IMG/VR virus record: IMGVR_UViG_3300023174_004605
Location: 1-64,000 of that record
DNA from: a virus
Direction: 5' to 3' (one strand)
DNA: 64,000 bases
The notes beneath the pieces are model-generated. The model saw nothing but the letters and a program-made list of their open reading frames with translations, had not been told where the DNA came from and ran no database searches. A program made the translations under genes and the position numbers. Of the stretch, positions 48,286 through 56,418 are shown one piece after another (the first letter of the stretch is position 1; every line of letters begins with the position of its first letter).

Positions 48286-48614
48286 AAGTAACCATCAAAC
48301 CTGGCCTGATCATATTCCATAATCCTAAGGATTGGGAACCCATACAATACCGACTTGGAATTGACCACGGAACCCGTGTGTTGATCAGTTATGTTTGCAA
48401 GCGAGAGTTGGGATTCACTGTGCGCAGACACAAGGCCTGGGTACCCTGTAGTGAAAAATACAGCGATGACGAAAATGAGTTTCTTTCCAGCATTGGTCGG
48501 GATTTGTATGGTCGTTATACCCATCAGATGGAAATACACCTGGATTTCTATGATCAAGCCCAACAAACTTGGTTTGTGCTAAAATATCTAAATAACTGCA
48601 CGGTTGACCAATAA
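48282..48614 (+). CDS. φRW-tail small protein 8 (110 aa)
   Basis: ATGA overlap. Beta-rich front (KVTIKPGLIIFHNPKDWEP), then HLDFYDQAQQTWFVLKYL and a ten-residue extension. Its last codons contain TCTAAATAA (48587-48595). Confidence 0.6.
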   Translation: MKVTIKPGLIIFHNPKDWEPIQYRLGIDHGTRVLISYVCKRELGFTVRRHKAWVPCSEKYSDDENEFLSSIGRDLYGRYTHQMEIHLDFYDQAQQTWFVLKYLNNCTVDQ

Positions 48615-48632
48615 ATCCGTTTTTGCTATAAT
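48587..48632 (+). promoter_or_regulatory. Late-type motif plus sigma70 promoter for the VWA gene
   Basis: TCTAAATAA (48587-48595), then TTGACC (48604-48609), 17 nt, TATAAT (48627-48632). TAGGAG precedes ATG 48662. Confidence 0.7.
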
Positions 48633-48661
48633 ATTATATACAGTCAGATAATAGGAGCAGT

Positions 48662-49954
48662 ATGAGCACAGCCGCTACAAGTCAGAACAAGAAAGAAGCC
48701 GACAAGTTCAAAGACTTGATTGGACCCATGGATCCTAAACTGGATCGCGAGGTGCGTGAAAAACTGATCACAGCTCGTGTGGGATTATTGCTCCGTGCCA
48801 GTTTTTTTGGTAACTTGGCTACTCGACTCAAACTAGTCAATGCCGACGAATGGTGTGGCACAGCTGCCACAGATGGCCGAAACTTCTATTATAACAGCAG
48901 ATTCATTGACATGCTCCGACCCAAAGAGATCGAGTTCTTGTTTGGTCATGAGGTCTTGCATTGTGTGTATGATCATTTTGGTCGCAGAGGAGACCGTGAT
49001 CCCATGTTGTTCAACGTGGCCAATGACTATGCTGTCAATGGTGACTTGAAAAAACATAGAGTGGGTGAGTTTATTACGTCGGTACCTTGCCTGTACGATT
49101 CCAAGTTCGAAGGCAAGAGCAGTGAGGAAATCTATGACATCCTGTATGAAAATGCTGAAAAAATCAACCTGTCAGATCTTGTAGACAAGCTCCTAGATGA
49201 TCATCTGGATGGCGAAGGTGACAGTGATAGCGATGATGATGGTGATGAAAAGGATGGCAAGGGCAAGAAGCCCAAGCTGAGTGCCGAAGAGCGTCAAAAG
49301 ATCCGCGATGAAATCAAAGAAGCAGTGCTATCAGCAGCCGCAGCGTCGGATGGTGCTGGCAACTTGCCTGCAGGTGTCCGACGCCTGATCCAAGACATGA
49401 CTGCACCCAAGATGAACTGGCGTGAGTTGTTGCGTATGCAGTTGGAAAGTACCATCAAGAGTGACTTTACTTGGATGCGAGCCAGCCGACGTGGCTGGCA
49501 CATGGATGCAGTAATGCCAGGTATGAAGAATGACGAGCTGATCGATATTGCCATAGGCATTGATGCATCAGGGTCGATCGATGAACGCATGCTCCGAGAC
49601 TTCTTGGCAGAAACCCAGGGTATCATGGATCAGTTCCAGAGCTACAGGATCCATATCTTTACCTTTGATACTAGGGTGTATAATCCTGCACAATACAATT
49701 CAGACAATCTAGACACTATCTGCGATTATGAAGTCAAGGGCGGTGGTGGCACAGACTTTGACGCTATCTTTAACTATTTAAAAGAAGAACAGATCGAGCC
49801 CAAGCGGCTGATCGTGTTCACAGACGGTTACCCATTTGGATCCTGGGGTGATGAAAACTATGCCGACACGGTATGGATTATTCATGGTAACACGACTGTA
49901 GTTCCGCCCTGGGGTCAGTATGCTTACTATGAAAAGGAAACAGCACATGCTTGA
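48662..49954 (+). CDS. DUF2201/VWA-domain protein, MoxR partner
   Basis: 430 residues. The N-terminal DUF2201-like metallopeptidase-like domain has GHEVLHCVYDH near residues 95-105 (HExxH-related). A highly acidic linker (DSDSDDDGDEKDGKG, about 182-196) follows. The VWA-like C-terminal domain has IGIDASGSID near 299 (MIDAS DxSxS) and a later TDG. Such proteins work with MoxR ATPases. Whether the HEVLH site binds zinc is uncertain. Confidence 0.85.
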   Translation: MSTAATSQNKKEADKFKDLIGPMDPKLDREVREKLITARVGLLLRASFFGNLATRLKLVNADEWCGTAATDGRNFYYNSRFIDMLRPKEIEFLFGHEVLHCVYDHFGRRGDRDPMLFNVANDYAVNGDLKKHRVGEFITSVPCLYDSKFEGKSSEEIYDILYENAEKINLSDLVDKLLDDHLDGEGDSDSDDDGDEKDGKGKKPKLSAEERQKIRDEIKEAVLSAAAASDGAGNLPAGVRRLIQDMTAPKMNWRELLRMQLESTIKSDFTWMRASRRGWHMDAVMPGMKNDELIDIAIGIDASGSIDERMLRDFLAETQGIMDQFQSYRIHIFTFDTRVYNPAQYNSDNLDTICDYEVKGGGGTDFDAIFNYLKEEQIEPKRLIVFTDGYPFGSWGDENYADTVWIIHGNTTVVPPWGQYAYYEKETAHA

Positions 49955-50117
49955 ACGTTTTAGACATTGGTATTTGGCCAACGCCACAGAAATCACTTGG
50001 TTTATTATCGGGGCCATGATCATGAGTGGCATGATCTTCTTTGGTCAGGAGCAGTACGTAAATGCAGTACTTTGCTGGTTTGTAGCTGCGGCCAACTACT
50101 GGTTCCGCAACAAATAA
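49947..50117 (+). CDS. Two-helix membrane protein (56 aa)
   Basis: ATG 49947 is chosen for the AAAGGAAAC upstream; it overlaps the VWA gene by 8 nt. Two transmembrane helices (EITWFIIGAMIMSGMIFFG and AVLCWFVAAANYWF). Coupling with the VWA gene suggests it could anchor that complex; inference only. Confidence 0.6.
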   Translation: MLERFRHWYLANATEITWFIIGAMIMSGMIFFGQEQYVNAVLCWFVAAANYWFRNK

Positions 50118-50133
50118 GCCCGTCAGTTTAGCC

Positions 50134-50160
50134 AAAACACCCCACTTTGGGGTGTTTTTT
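50134..50160 (+). terminator. Rho-independent terminator
   Basis: AAAACACCCC-ACTTT-GGGGTGTTTTTT closes the MoxR/VWA region. Confidence 0.92.
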
Positions 50161-50192
50161 ACGGCAAAAATAAATCATTGGCTGTGCCTAGT

Positions 50193-50200
50193 CGTAAATA
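50193..50200 (+). promoter_or_regulatory. Late-type motif CGTAAATA, possible leaderless start
   Basis: Ends five bases before ATG 50206, with no ribosome site in between; resembles the 16437 site (TAAATATC… before ATG). Confidence 0.45.
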
Positions 50201-50205
50201 TCTGC

Positions 50206-50415
50206 ATGGACAACTCACAAATAACAATCGCAGATCTTGATACCATCAAGAACATTATAGACCTGGCCTGCACTCGCGGAGCCTTCCGTGGTGCAGAAAT
50301 CAGTCAGGTAGGTGCCGTTTATGACAAGCTATCAGCATTTTTAGAAGCAGTCATAACTCAGGCTCAAGAACAAGAAGCAAACAACGCTGGTAACAACGAA
50401 CCCAAAGGAGAATAA
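50206..50415 (+). CDS. Small unknown protein (69 aa)
   Basis: Helical, acidic (DNSQITIADLDTIKNIIDLA, AFLEAVITQAQEQEANN). The start at 50206 is supported by the late motif; an upstream in-frame start would lie in the terminator. Similar small proteins occur in T4-like marine phages as far as I recall, without function. Confidence 0.55.
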   Translation: MDNSQITIADLDTIKNIIDLACTRGAFRGAEISQVGAVYDKLSAFLEAVITQAQEQEANNAGNNEPKGE

Positions 50416-50416
50416 C

Positions 50417-51148
50417 ATGGCATTTATGAAACACGTAGGCAAACACGGAGACCGCAAGGTTTGTATCCTGTTCCGTCAGGTACCCGGTGAAGATCACATG
50501 TGTTTGTGCATTTATCCTGAAGTCATGCCAGCACATTGGCAAGACAGCGTACAGAAGGCCCTGGAAAGCGAAGTGGCACAGCAGAGTGAAGAGTTGGCCG
50601 ATGCCCTACATAGAACCTTCCTGCCCGACGGTCGTCCCGTGTTGGAAACCTTGCATCAAGAGCGCATGATCAAGAAACTACGCACTGCCGATGTGATTGT
50701 AACACCCACATCAACAGCTACCATTCGTCTTGATGAACTTAACAAAATGCTAAATGAGATGAAAACTGGCGAAGCTGCCATCAAGAAAATGGCTGAGAAT
50801 GATGCTAGCCGCGGCCTAGTTGCTCCTGAAGTCAAGCGTAAAGCTGAAGCCGAATTCAAAGCAACACAGGCAAAGAAAGATTCTGCAGTCACAGCACCTG
50901 TCTTGCGTGCTGGACAAGATGGCGCACTTTCAGATCGTGATATTGCCGCAAACATGTTGTCACAGGCCAAGGCCATGGAAGCCAATGCACGTTCTATGAT
51001 AGCTGAAGCTGGTCGCATGAAGAAGGAAGCTGAGAAATTGGATCCTACTGTGTCAGCCAAAGCCGCAGTTCCAGTCACTGAAGACGCACCTGCCGCCAAG
51101 GCACGCGGTCGTAAACCCAAGTCAGTGATGGCCGATGTTGCACAATGA
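50417..51148 (+). CDS. Unknown phage protein with coiled-coil tail (243 aa)
   Basis: AAAGGAG before ATG 50417. N-terminal globular part (KVCILFRQVPGEDHMCLCIYP), then a long Ala/Lys/Glu helix (about 90-200, MLSQAKAMEANARSMIAEAG) and a basic end (KARGRKPKSVM). Possibly a scaffold or DNA-associated protein. Not recognised. Confidence 0.6.
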   Translation: MAFMKHVGKHGDRKVCILFRQVPGEDHMCLCIYPEVMPAHWQDSVQKALESEVAQQSEELADALHRTFLPDGRPVLETLHQERMIKKLRTADVIVTPTSTATIRLDELNKMLNEMKTGEAAIKKMAENDASRGLVAPEVKRKAEAEFKATQAKKDSAVTAPVLRAGQDGALSDRDIAANMLSQAKAMEANARSMIAEAGRMKKEAEKLDPTVSAKAAVPVTEDAPAAKARGRKPKSVMADVAQ

Positions 51149-51437
51149 TGAATTTTTGACACACTGGGAACGCATAGTAGCAGAAGTAAACAAGACCGAT
51201 GTTCCCTTGGAGTGTATAAAAAAGGTTGTTGTTAAACTGGCAGGCGGTCGTCAAAAGACCATAAATGTTCATACTTTATTAAAACAAGGTCTTGAATTAG
51301 AAGAAGTCGAATCCATGTTGACTAGATTCTTCAACGACAACAACGAGCAGATACGTGACGTAGACTTTGTAGTTGATGTTACCTCTGTGGCTAATCTAGT
51401 ACAACCCGAGACAGATAAATTACTAGGTAAACTGTGA
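51135..51437 (+). CDS. Unknown protein (100 aa)
   Basis: Overlaps upstream by 14 nt. CIKKVVVKLAGGRQKTINVHTL is a beta hairpin, then LEEVESMLTRFFND and VDFVVDVTSVANLVQPET. The AGGRxKTINV pattern is reminiscent of small phage regulators, but no name is claimed. Its end overlaps thyX by four bases. Confidence 0.55.
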   Translation: MLHNDEFLTHWERIVAEVNKTDVPLECIKKVVVKLAGGRQKTINVHTLLKQGLELEEVESMLTRFFNDNNEQIRDVDFVVDVTSVANLVQPETDKLLGKL

Positions 51438-52096
51438 AAGTAACATTGGTAAGCAGTAGTGAGCCAAGCAAGGAACTGGTAGAACAGGGCATAGTTAATG
51501 CCCAAGAACTAGTTGCTTACTGCGCTAGGGTTAGCAATCCATCTAACCAAACCAACACAGACACTAGCGAGAAGCTGATCCGCTATCTTATCAAGCACCA
51601 GCATTGGTCACCACTTGAAATGGTATCAGCTTGTTTGGAAATTGAAACCACACGCGATATTGCCAGACAGATTCTACGTCATCGTAGTTTCAGCTTCCAA
51701 GAGTTCAGCCAGCGTTATGCTGTAGCTGACTTAGGTATAGAGTACAAAGAAGCTCGACTACAAGACGTTAAGAATCGCCAGAACAGTATTGAAGTTGACA
51801 ATCCTTACTTACAAGAGTTGTGGGAAGAAAAACAGGCACAGGTTGTATCAGCTAGTAATCAAGCATACAAATGGGCACTAGATAACGGTATTGCCAAAGA
51901 GCAGGCACGTGCTGTATTACCCGAAGGTATTACCACTAGTCGCTTGTACATGCAAGGTACACTTCGCAGTTGGGTACACTATATCGAATTGCGTAGTGGG
52001 CCAGAAACGCAAAAAGAACATAGAGAAATTGCACAGGCCTGTGCTGTCGCACTTGAATCTATCTTTCCAATGGTCTCCGAATTCCTTGTAACCTAA
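51434..52096 (+). CDS. thyX: Flavin-dependent thymidylate synthase
   Basis: GTG start overlapping upstream. 220 residues; LRHRSFSFQEFSQRYA is the ThyX motif (RHRxxSxxxxSxRY), LEIETTRDIARQIL precedes it, and RSWVHYIELR with GPETQKEHREIA gives the FAD/dUMP site. It makes dTMP with CH2-THF and FADH2 for phage DNA synthesis. Confidence 0.95.
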   Translation: MKVTLVSSSEPSKELVEQGIVNAQELVAYCARVSNPSNQTNTDTSEKLIRYLIKHQHWSPLEMVSACLEIETTRDIARQILRHRSFSFQEFSQRYAVADLGIEYKEARLQDVKNRQNSIEVDNPYLQELWEEKQAQVVSASNQAYKWALDNGIAKEQARAVLPEGITTSRLYMQGTLRSWVHYIELRSGPETQKEHREIAQACAVALESIFPMVSEFLVT

Positions 52097-52114
52097 TAGA
52101 CTTTCTGTTATAAT
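52086..52114 (+). promoter_or_regulatory. Sigma70-like promoter, leaderless downstream gene
   Basis: TTGTAA (52086-52091), 17 nt, TATAAT (52109-52114), ending six bases before ATG 52121, the same spacing as at 30619 and 36353. Confidence 0.65.
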
Positions 52115-52120
52115 AGCAGT

Positions 52121-52588
52121 ATGATATTCAATCACATTCGAAAATTAAAAGCCGAAGGCAAGACCATAGGTATTACCTTCTCGACATTTGATATGTTACA
52201 TGCCGGTCACATTGCCATGTTGGCCGAAGCCAAGAATCATTGCGATTACTTGATTGCTGGCTTACAAACAGATCCAACCATTGATCGTCCTGATACCAAG
52301 AACAAACCTGTTCAAAGTATTGTAGAACGTCAGATACAATTGGCCGCGTGTCGGTATGTAGACGAAGTAGTAGTGTATCAAACAGAACAAGACTTAATTG
52401 ACTTGCTACTAATACTTCCATTGGATATTCGTGTGCTAGGTGTTGAATACGAAAGTAAAGAATACACTGGTAAAAAAGAAGGCGCAGTTCGAGGTATTGT
52501 ACCAATTTTCAATGGGCGTGACCATTCATTCAGTAGTTCTGGATTACGTCAGCGTGTAGTCTCAGCAGAAGCACACAAAAAGAAATAA
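52121..52588 (+). CDS. Cytidylyltransferase-fold nucleotidyltransferase (TagD/RfaE2-like)
   Basis: 155 residues. TFSTFDMLHAGHIAML contains the HxGH motif and SSSGLRQRV the ISTTxIR-like motif of glycerol-3-phosphate or ADP/CDP-heptose nucleotidyltransferases. It makes a CDP- or ADP-linked building block, in line with the nearby sugar genes. Confidence 0.88.
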   Translation: MIFNHIRKLKAEGKTIGITFSTFDMLHAGHIAMLAEAKNHCDYLIAGLQTDPTIDRPDTKNKPVQSIVERQIQLAACRYVDEVVVYQTEQDLIDLLLILPLDIRVLGVEYESKEYTGKKEGAVRGIVPIFNGRDHSFSSSGLRQRVVSAEAHKKK

Positions 52589-52828
52589 GTGCGAAAAATC
52601 GACTTCCACTCTTTTCGTATGGGCGATGTGGAGGATCCAGAAATCTATGCCACACAACCGTTGTATGAGTGGCAACAAACAGAACAAGGGCAGTGGGTCA
52701 TGGAGAATTGCCAAGACCCACGATATATTGTGCGACCCGATGAACAAAATTGGGGTCACAAAATCATTGTCTACGGTGAAGTAGATGATAAGTTGGCAAC
52801 AGAATACTTATTAAGGTGGGGCAAATGA
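52589..52828 (+). CDS. Outlying φRW-tail small protein (79 aa)
   Basis: GTG start, directly after the upstream stop. The end VYGEVDDKLATEYLLRWG matches the C-terminal tail of the 46.3-48.6 kb group. The front carries YEWQQTEQGQWVMENC. It overlaps the epimerase by four bases. Confidence 0.6.
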   Translation: MRKIDFHSFRMGDVEDPEIYATQPLYEWQQTEQGQWVMENCQDPRYIVRPDEQNWGHKIIVYGEVDDKLATEYLLRWGK

Positions 52829-53790
52829 AAATATTAGTAACCGGCGGATTGGGTCTTATTGGACATAACATTGTGCAACGTCTTGAAGAGCAAGGACATG
52901 AAGTTTATATCACAGATATTCGAACCAACTACGGACTAGTTCCTCAGGCGGAATTAGATTACCTGCTGGCGGAACGTCGTAAAAAAATTAAAACAAGTCG
53001 CATACACGCTATTGATATCGCAGATCGCGAAGGCGTAGACTGGTTGATAAAAACATATCAACCCGATACTATCTTACACTTGGCTAGCTTTCCTAGACAA
53101 AAGGTAGTCAATGTAAATCCACAGCTTGGTAGCAAAACCATGAGTGAAGGCTTGCTTAATCTATTAGAATCTGCAAAAAATAATCAGGTGGGCAAATTTG
53201 TTTATATTAGTAGTTCAATGGTCTACGGCGACTTTGACGATGATGTCTGTGAAGATGCGGAATGTCGACCACAAGGGCAGTACGGTATTATGAAACTGGC
53301 CGGTGAATGGTTGGTTAAAGACTATGCTCGTAGGATCGGAATGAGTTACATCATTATTCGACCCAGTGCTGTGTATGGACCGTTGGATGTTGAGGATCGT
53401 GTTATTAGTAAATTCATTCTTACAGCCATGCGTGGTGGTGTTATTAAAGTAAACGGTGCAAACGAAACCTTGGACTTTACCTATGTTGACGATGCCGCCG
53501 ACGGTATTGTTGCTGCTACACTGAGTGAACATCAAAACAAAATATATAACATTACAAAGAGTCATTCTAAGACCCTACTTGAAGCAGCTAAATTAGCTGT
53601 ACAAATTGTCGGTCAAGGAACTATAGAAGTTCGCGACAAAGATGCAGACTTTCCTAGTCGCGGTGCACTGAATATCGATGCAGCACGTAGAGACTTGGGA
53701 TTTGATCCCAAGGTGGACATAGATGAAGGGTTTCAACGCTATTATGAATGGCTTAACAATTCCGTTTACTGGGCTAAAAAAACAGTATAA
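52825..53790 (+). CDS. NAD-dependent sugar epimerase/dehydratase
   Basis: 321 residues from ATG 52825. KILVTGGLGLIGHNIV is the NAD motif, YISSSMVYGD the Ser strand, and YGIMK the YxxxK pair. It acts on a nucleotide sugar, possibly together with the next aminotransferase. Confidence 0.85.
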   Translation: MKILVTGGLGLIGHNIVQRLEEQGHEVYITDIRTNYGLVPQAELDYLLAERRKKIKTSRIHAIDIADREGVDWLIKTYQPDTILHLASFPRQKVVNVNPQLGSKTMSEGLLNLLESAKNNQVGKFVYISSSMVYGDFDDDVCEDAECRPQGQYGIMKLAGEWLVKDYARRIGMSYIIIRPSAVYGPLDVEDRVISKFILTAMRGGVIKVNGANETLDFTYVDDAADGIVAATLSEHQNKIYNITKSHSKTLLEAAKLAVQIVGQGTIEVRDKDADFPSRGALNIDAARRDLGFDPKVDIDEGFQRYYEWLNNSVYWAKKTV

Positions 53791-54823
53791 CAATCTCCGC
53801 ACCGAGATACTAGATGCCACTGATGTGGTCCTAAGGTCTGGCCATCTCATGGATGGCAACTACACAGCCGAGTTCGAAAGCTGGTTGGCCAAAAAGAACG
53901 GCGTCAAATATGCGGCCACTTGTCACTCGGGCACACATGCCTTGGAGATCATTGCCGAATACTATGCGTCACAGAAATTCTGGCCCAACCCTCCCCGAGT
54001 GCTGGTTCCTGCCATGACCTATCCGGCCACTATCAATGCTTTCATGCGTGTGGGTTGGGATGTCGTTATCGTTGATACCGACTACTACGGCATCATGGAT
54101 CTGCGTAAAATTGATCGCAACATGAGTGTACAGGCCTTGGTGGCCGTGGGCTTGTATGGACATGCACTCAACAAGCATGAGTGGCTCAACAACAATGGAT
54201 CTGTGGTCATAGAAGATGCTGCACAGCACTGGTTGGGTTATGGATGCAGGCGTGTGGCCAATTCAGCCGCTATCAGCTTCGATCCCATGAAGAACTTGAA
54301 CAACTACGGCAACGGTGGTGCCATTGTGACCGACGATGTAAACTTGTTAGAGTACGCTAGAACCACACGCAACAATGGCAAACCCACACACATGGACACC
54401 GGATCAAATAGCCGTATGAGTGAAATAGATTGTGCGCAAATGTTGGTCAAGGCCAATCACATTGATGCCTGGCAGGCTCGTAGAGCCAAGATCAGTGCCT
54501 ACTGGATGCAACGACTACAAGGCACTGCGGCACGTAGTTTGATCGATGAAGGCAATCATAAGTATCATGCCTACCACAAGTTTGTGATCGAAGTGTCAAA
54601 TCGTGATATCCTACAACGTAATCTGGCCTTGCACGGCATAGAAACACGGATACACTACAGAGAACCTTTGCACGAGTTACCGGCCTATCAGCACTTGACA
54701 GGACCCGACATTCTAAGTGCGGCATCGGCCATGGCACGTAGAGTGCTGACCTTGCCCTTGTACCCTGAACTAACTGATTTAGAAGTTGAATATATCGTGG
54801 ATCAAGTGTTGGACAACATTTAA
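53744..54823 (+). CDS. DegT/DnrJ/EryC1 sugar aminotransferase family
   Basis: The start at ATG 53744 (47-nt overlap) gives NGLTIPFTGLKKQYNNLRTE, the usual N-terminus. ATCHSGTHALEII is the phosphate site, VIEDAAQHWLG the ring Asp site, and SFDPMKNLNNYGNGGAIVTD the PLP segment with Lys. Full length (359), unlike the miniature copy at 10479. Confidence 0.88.
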   Translation: MNGLTIPFTGLKKQYNNLRTEILDATDVVLRSGHLMDGNYTAEFESWLAKKNGVKYAATCHSGTHALEIIAEYYASQKFWPNPPRVLVPAMTYPATINAFMRVGWDVVIVDTDYYGIMDLRKIDRNMSVQALVAVGLYGHALNKHEWLNNNGSVVIEDAAQHWLGYGCRRVANSAAISFDPMKNLNNYGNGGAIVTDDVNLLEYARTTRNNGKPTHMDTGSNSRMSEIDCAQMLVKANHIDAWQARRAKISAYWMQRLQGTAARSLIDEGNHKYHAYHKFVIEVSNRDILQRNLALHGIETRIHYREPLHELPAYQHLTGPDILSAASAMARRVLTLPLYPELTDLEVEYIVDQVLDNI

Positions 54824-56418
54824 TCTGCCACAAGATTCCTTTTTAACAACGCATACGAGGCTAACCAAGCCCAGTCATAACTCTTGCGTAGTTCTGCCCG
54901 GTCCCCATTGACTGCCTCGTAGTATTCCACAGCATCTTCGGCGCCCCAACGACTCCATTCCGAGTTGATCAAGGCCTCGGGTACTGGTCCAAGCCACTTG
55001 TCTAATCTATACTGACTTTCCACATCGGTTTGTCCACGCAGTTTCACACACTCACGGAATGCAGTGCGCCAGGCCATCCATGGTGTGTAGGCATAGTCAG
55101 CTGTGCCTGATAGGACGGGAACAACTTCATGAGCACTATCTAATGTAAAGTCTAGACCTTGACCTGGATTCTCTAACACCAGACGACGGTTGTATGCTAT
55201 CATAGCTTGATGTCCATACGTCAATCTGTTTATAGGGTTGAACGCATGGAAGATATAGTGCTTGGGTTCTTGTAGTCGATCAGGTTGCCAAGCCCAATCA
55301 AATTTTTCATTGACTCGGAGCTTGGCAAACACAGCAAAGAACCAGGGTGTGGTGCTCATTTCCGCTGCGGCATGATATGCGGCCACACGTCCAGTTACGC
55401 CGCGGCTGACAAACACTTGATTGTCTAAACTGGCTGTGGCCGCTGACAATGCACGCAAGTTATCTAACGCATTGGGCTCGCCATTTTCTATAAACACTAT
55501 ATCCAACAAAGGGTCCTGCCCATGGCGCCAGGTTTTGTCTATGTAGGGATAATCATATACCTGCCGACTTATGTGATTTTTTGCTTCTCTAGGCACAATC
55601 ACAACACTAGCGCCTGGTGTTAGTGGTGTCACGGTCTTGGTTTTTTCTCTCCACAAGGCCACAGTGGGCTCAAAGGCTGTGCGGCCACCGGTGCTGAACA
55701 TAACCAAAGGATCGCGAAATTCGTATTCTCGTATGGCCGCCACATGAGTGTCATGAGCATGATCGACCACGGGCATAGGCAATCTTGGCACAGAGACGTC
55801 TTCTACAAAGTGTATGGTTTCAAACCATTCCAACAATTTTATGTCTTTGGATTTTTCCAAGAACGTGGGCACATGCACGTAGAATGTGTCCCCAAACTTT
55901 TGTGTGCCACTTGCAAATACATGCAACATGTCGGCTTGCCATTCCGACGGATGCCAGGTAAAGTCAAAGTTGGTGTAATTGCACACACTACTCACTACCC
56001 ACACATATTCATGATCAACTTTAGCTAGAATTCTACGCAGGGTACCTAGATAGTCACTGATGTATCTAGTAGACAGTTCACACTCTACACTTACTCCGGT
56101 TCCATGGTCAATGCCTATGCATGGTACCGAAGATTTTCTTGGTAACACAGTATGAGTTCGATTTACATCAAATCCACCTTGTCTAGGAACCAAAAGAGTT
56201 CCGCCGTTGTCTTGATGTTGGCTAGGCCAAGCATGCGTTTGATTGGCTTCCCATGGAACCGGCTCCCAAAGAAAATCATGATCACTATAGTCAGTTAAAT
56301 AGTTCGTCCACCAAAAATATCTTGTTTTCGAAAGTTGCCGTGCCTGTTCCACAGATTCCGCTGCCTGTTCATGGGCAAATAGATTTGGTTTTGTTCCAGA
56401 ATAAAAAACGTCAAACAT
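54820..56418 (-). CDS. Glycosyltransferase-like protein with a three-fold repeat
   Basis: 532 residues, minus strand, ending tail to tail over the DegT stop (4-nt overlap). Three copies of a ~45-residue module can be seen: DHDFLWEPVPWEANQTHAW, NFDFTWHPSEWQADMLHVF and KFDWAWQPDRLQEPKHYIF, each followed by a strand. LDIVFIENGEPNALDNLRAL precedes the third, as in a family of T4-like cyanophage proteins near glycosyltransferases that I recall. Function unproven. Its start codon shares bases with the next plus-strand gene. Confidence 0.65.
   Translation of the reverse strand: MFDVFYSGTKPNLFAHEQAAESVEQARQLSKTRYFWWTNYLTDYSDHDFLWEPVPWEANQTHAWPSQHQDNGGTLLVPRQGGFDVNRTHTVLPRKSSVPCIGIDHGTGVSVECELSTRYISDYLGTLRRILAKVDHEYVWVVSSVCNYTNFDFTWHPSEWQADMLHVFASGTQKFGDTFYVHVPTFLEKSKDIKLLEWFETIHFVEDVSVPRLPMPVVDHAHDTHVAAIREYEFRDPLVMFSTGGRTAFEPTVALWREKTKTVTPLTPGASVVIVPREAKNHISRQVYDYPYIDKTWRHGQDPLLDIVFIENGEPNALDNLRALSAATASLDNQVFVSRGVTGRVAAYHAAAEMSTTPWFFAVFAKLRVNEKFDWAWQPDRLQEPKHYIFHAFNPINRLTYGHQAMIAYNRRLVLENPGQGLDFTLDSAHEVVPVLSGTADYAYTPWMAWRTAFRECVKLRGQTDVESQYRLDKWLGPVPEALINSEWSRWGAEDAVEYYEAVNGDRAELRKSYDWAWLASYALLKRNLVAD

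Noticed and set aside
50656-51162. 168-residue minus-strand frame
   Set aside because: Shadow of the Ala/Lys-rich helix of the 243-aa gene; Ser/Ala-biased composition as expected for antisense of such codons.
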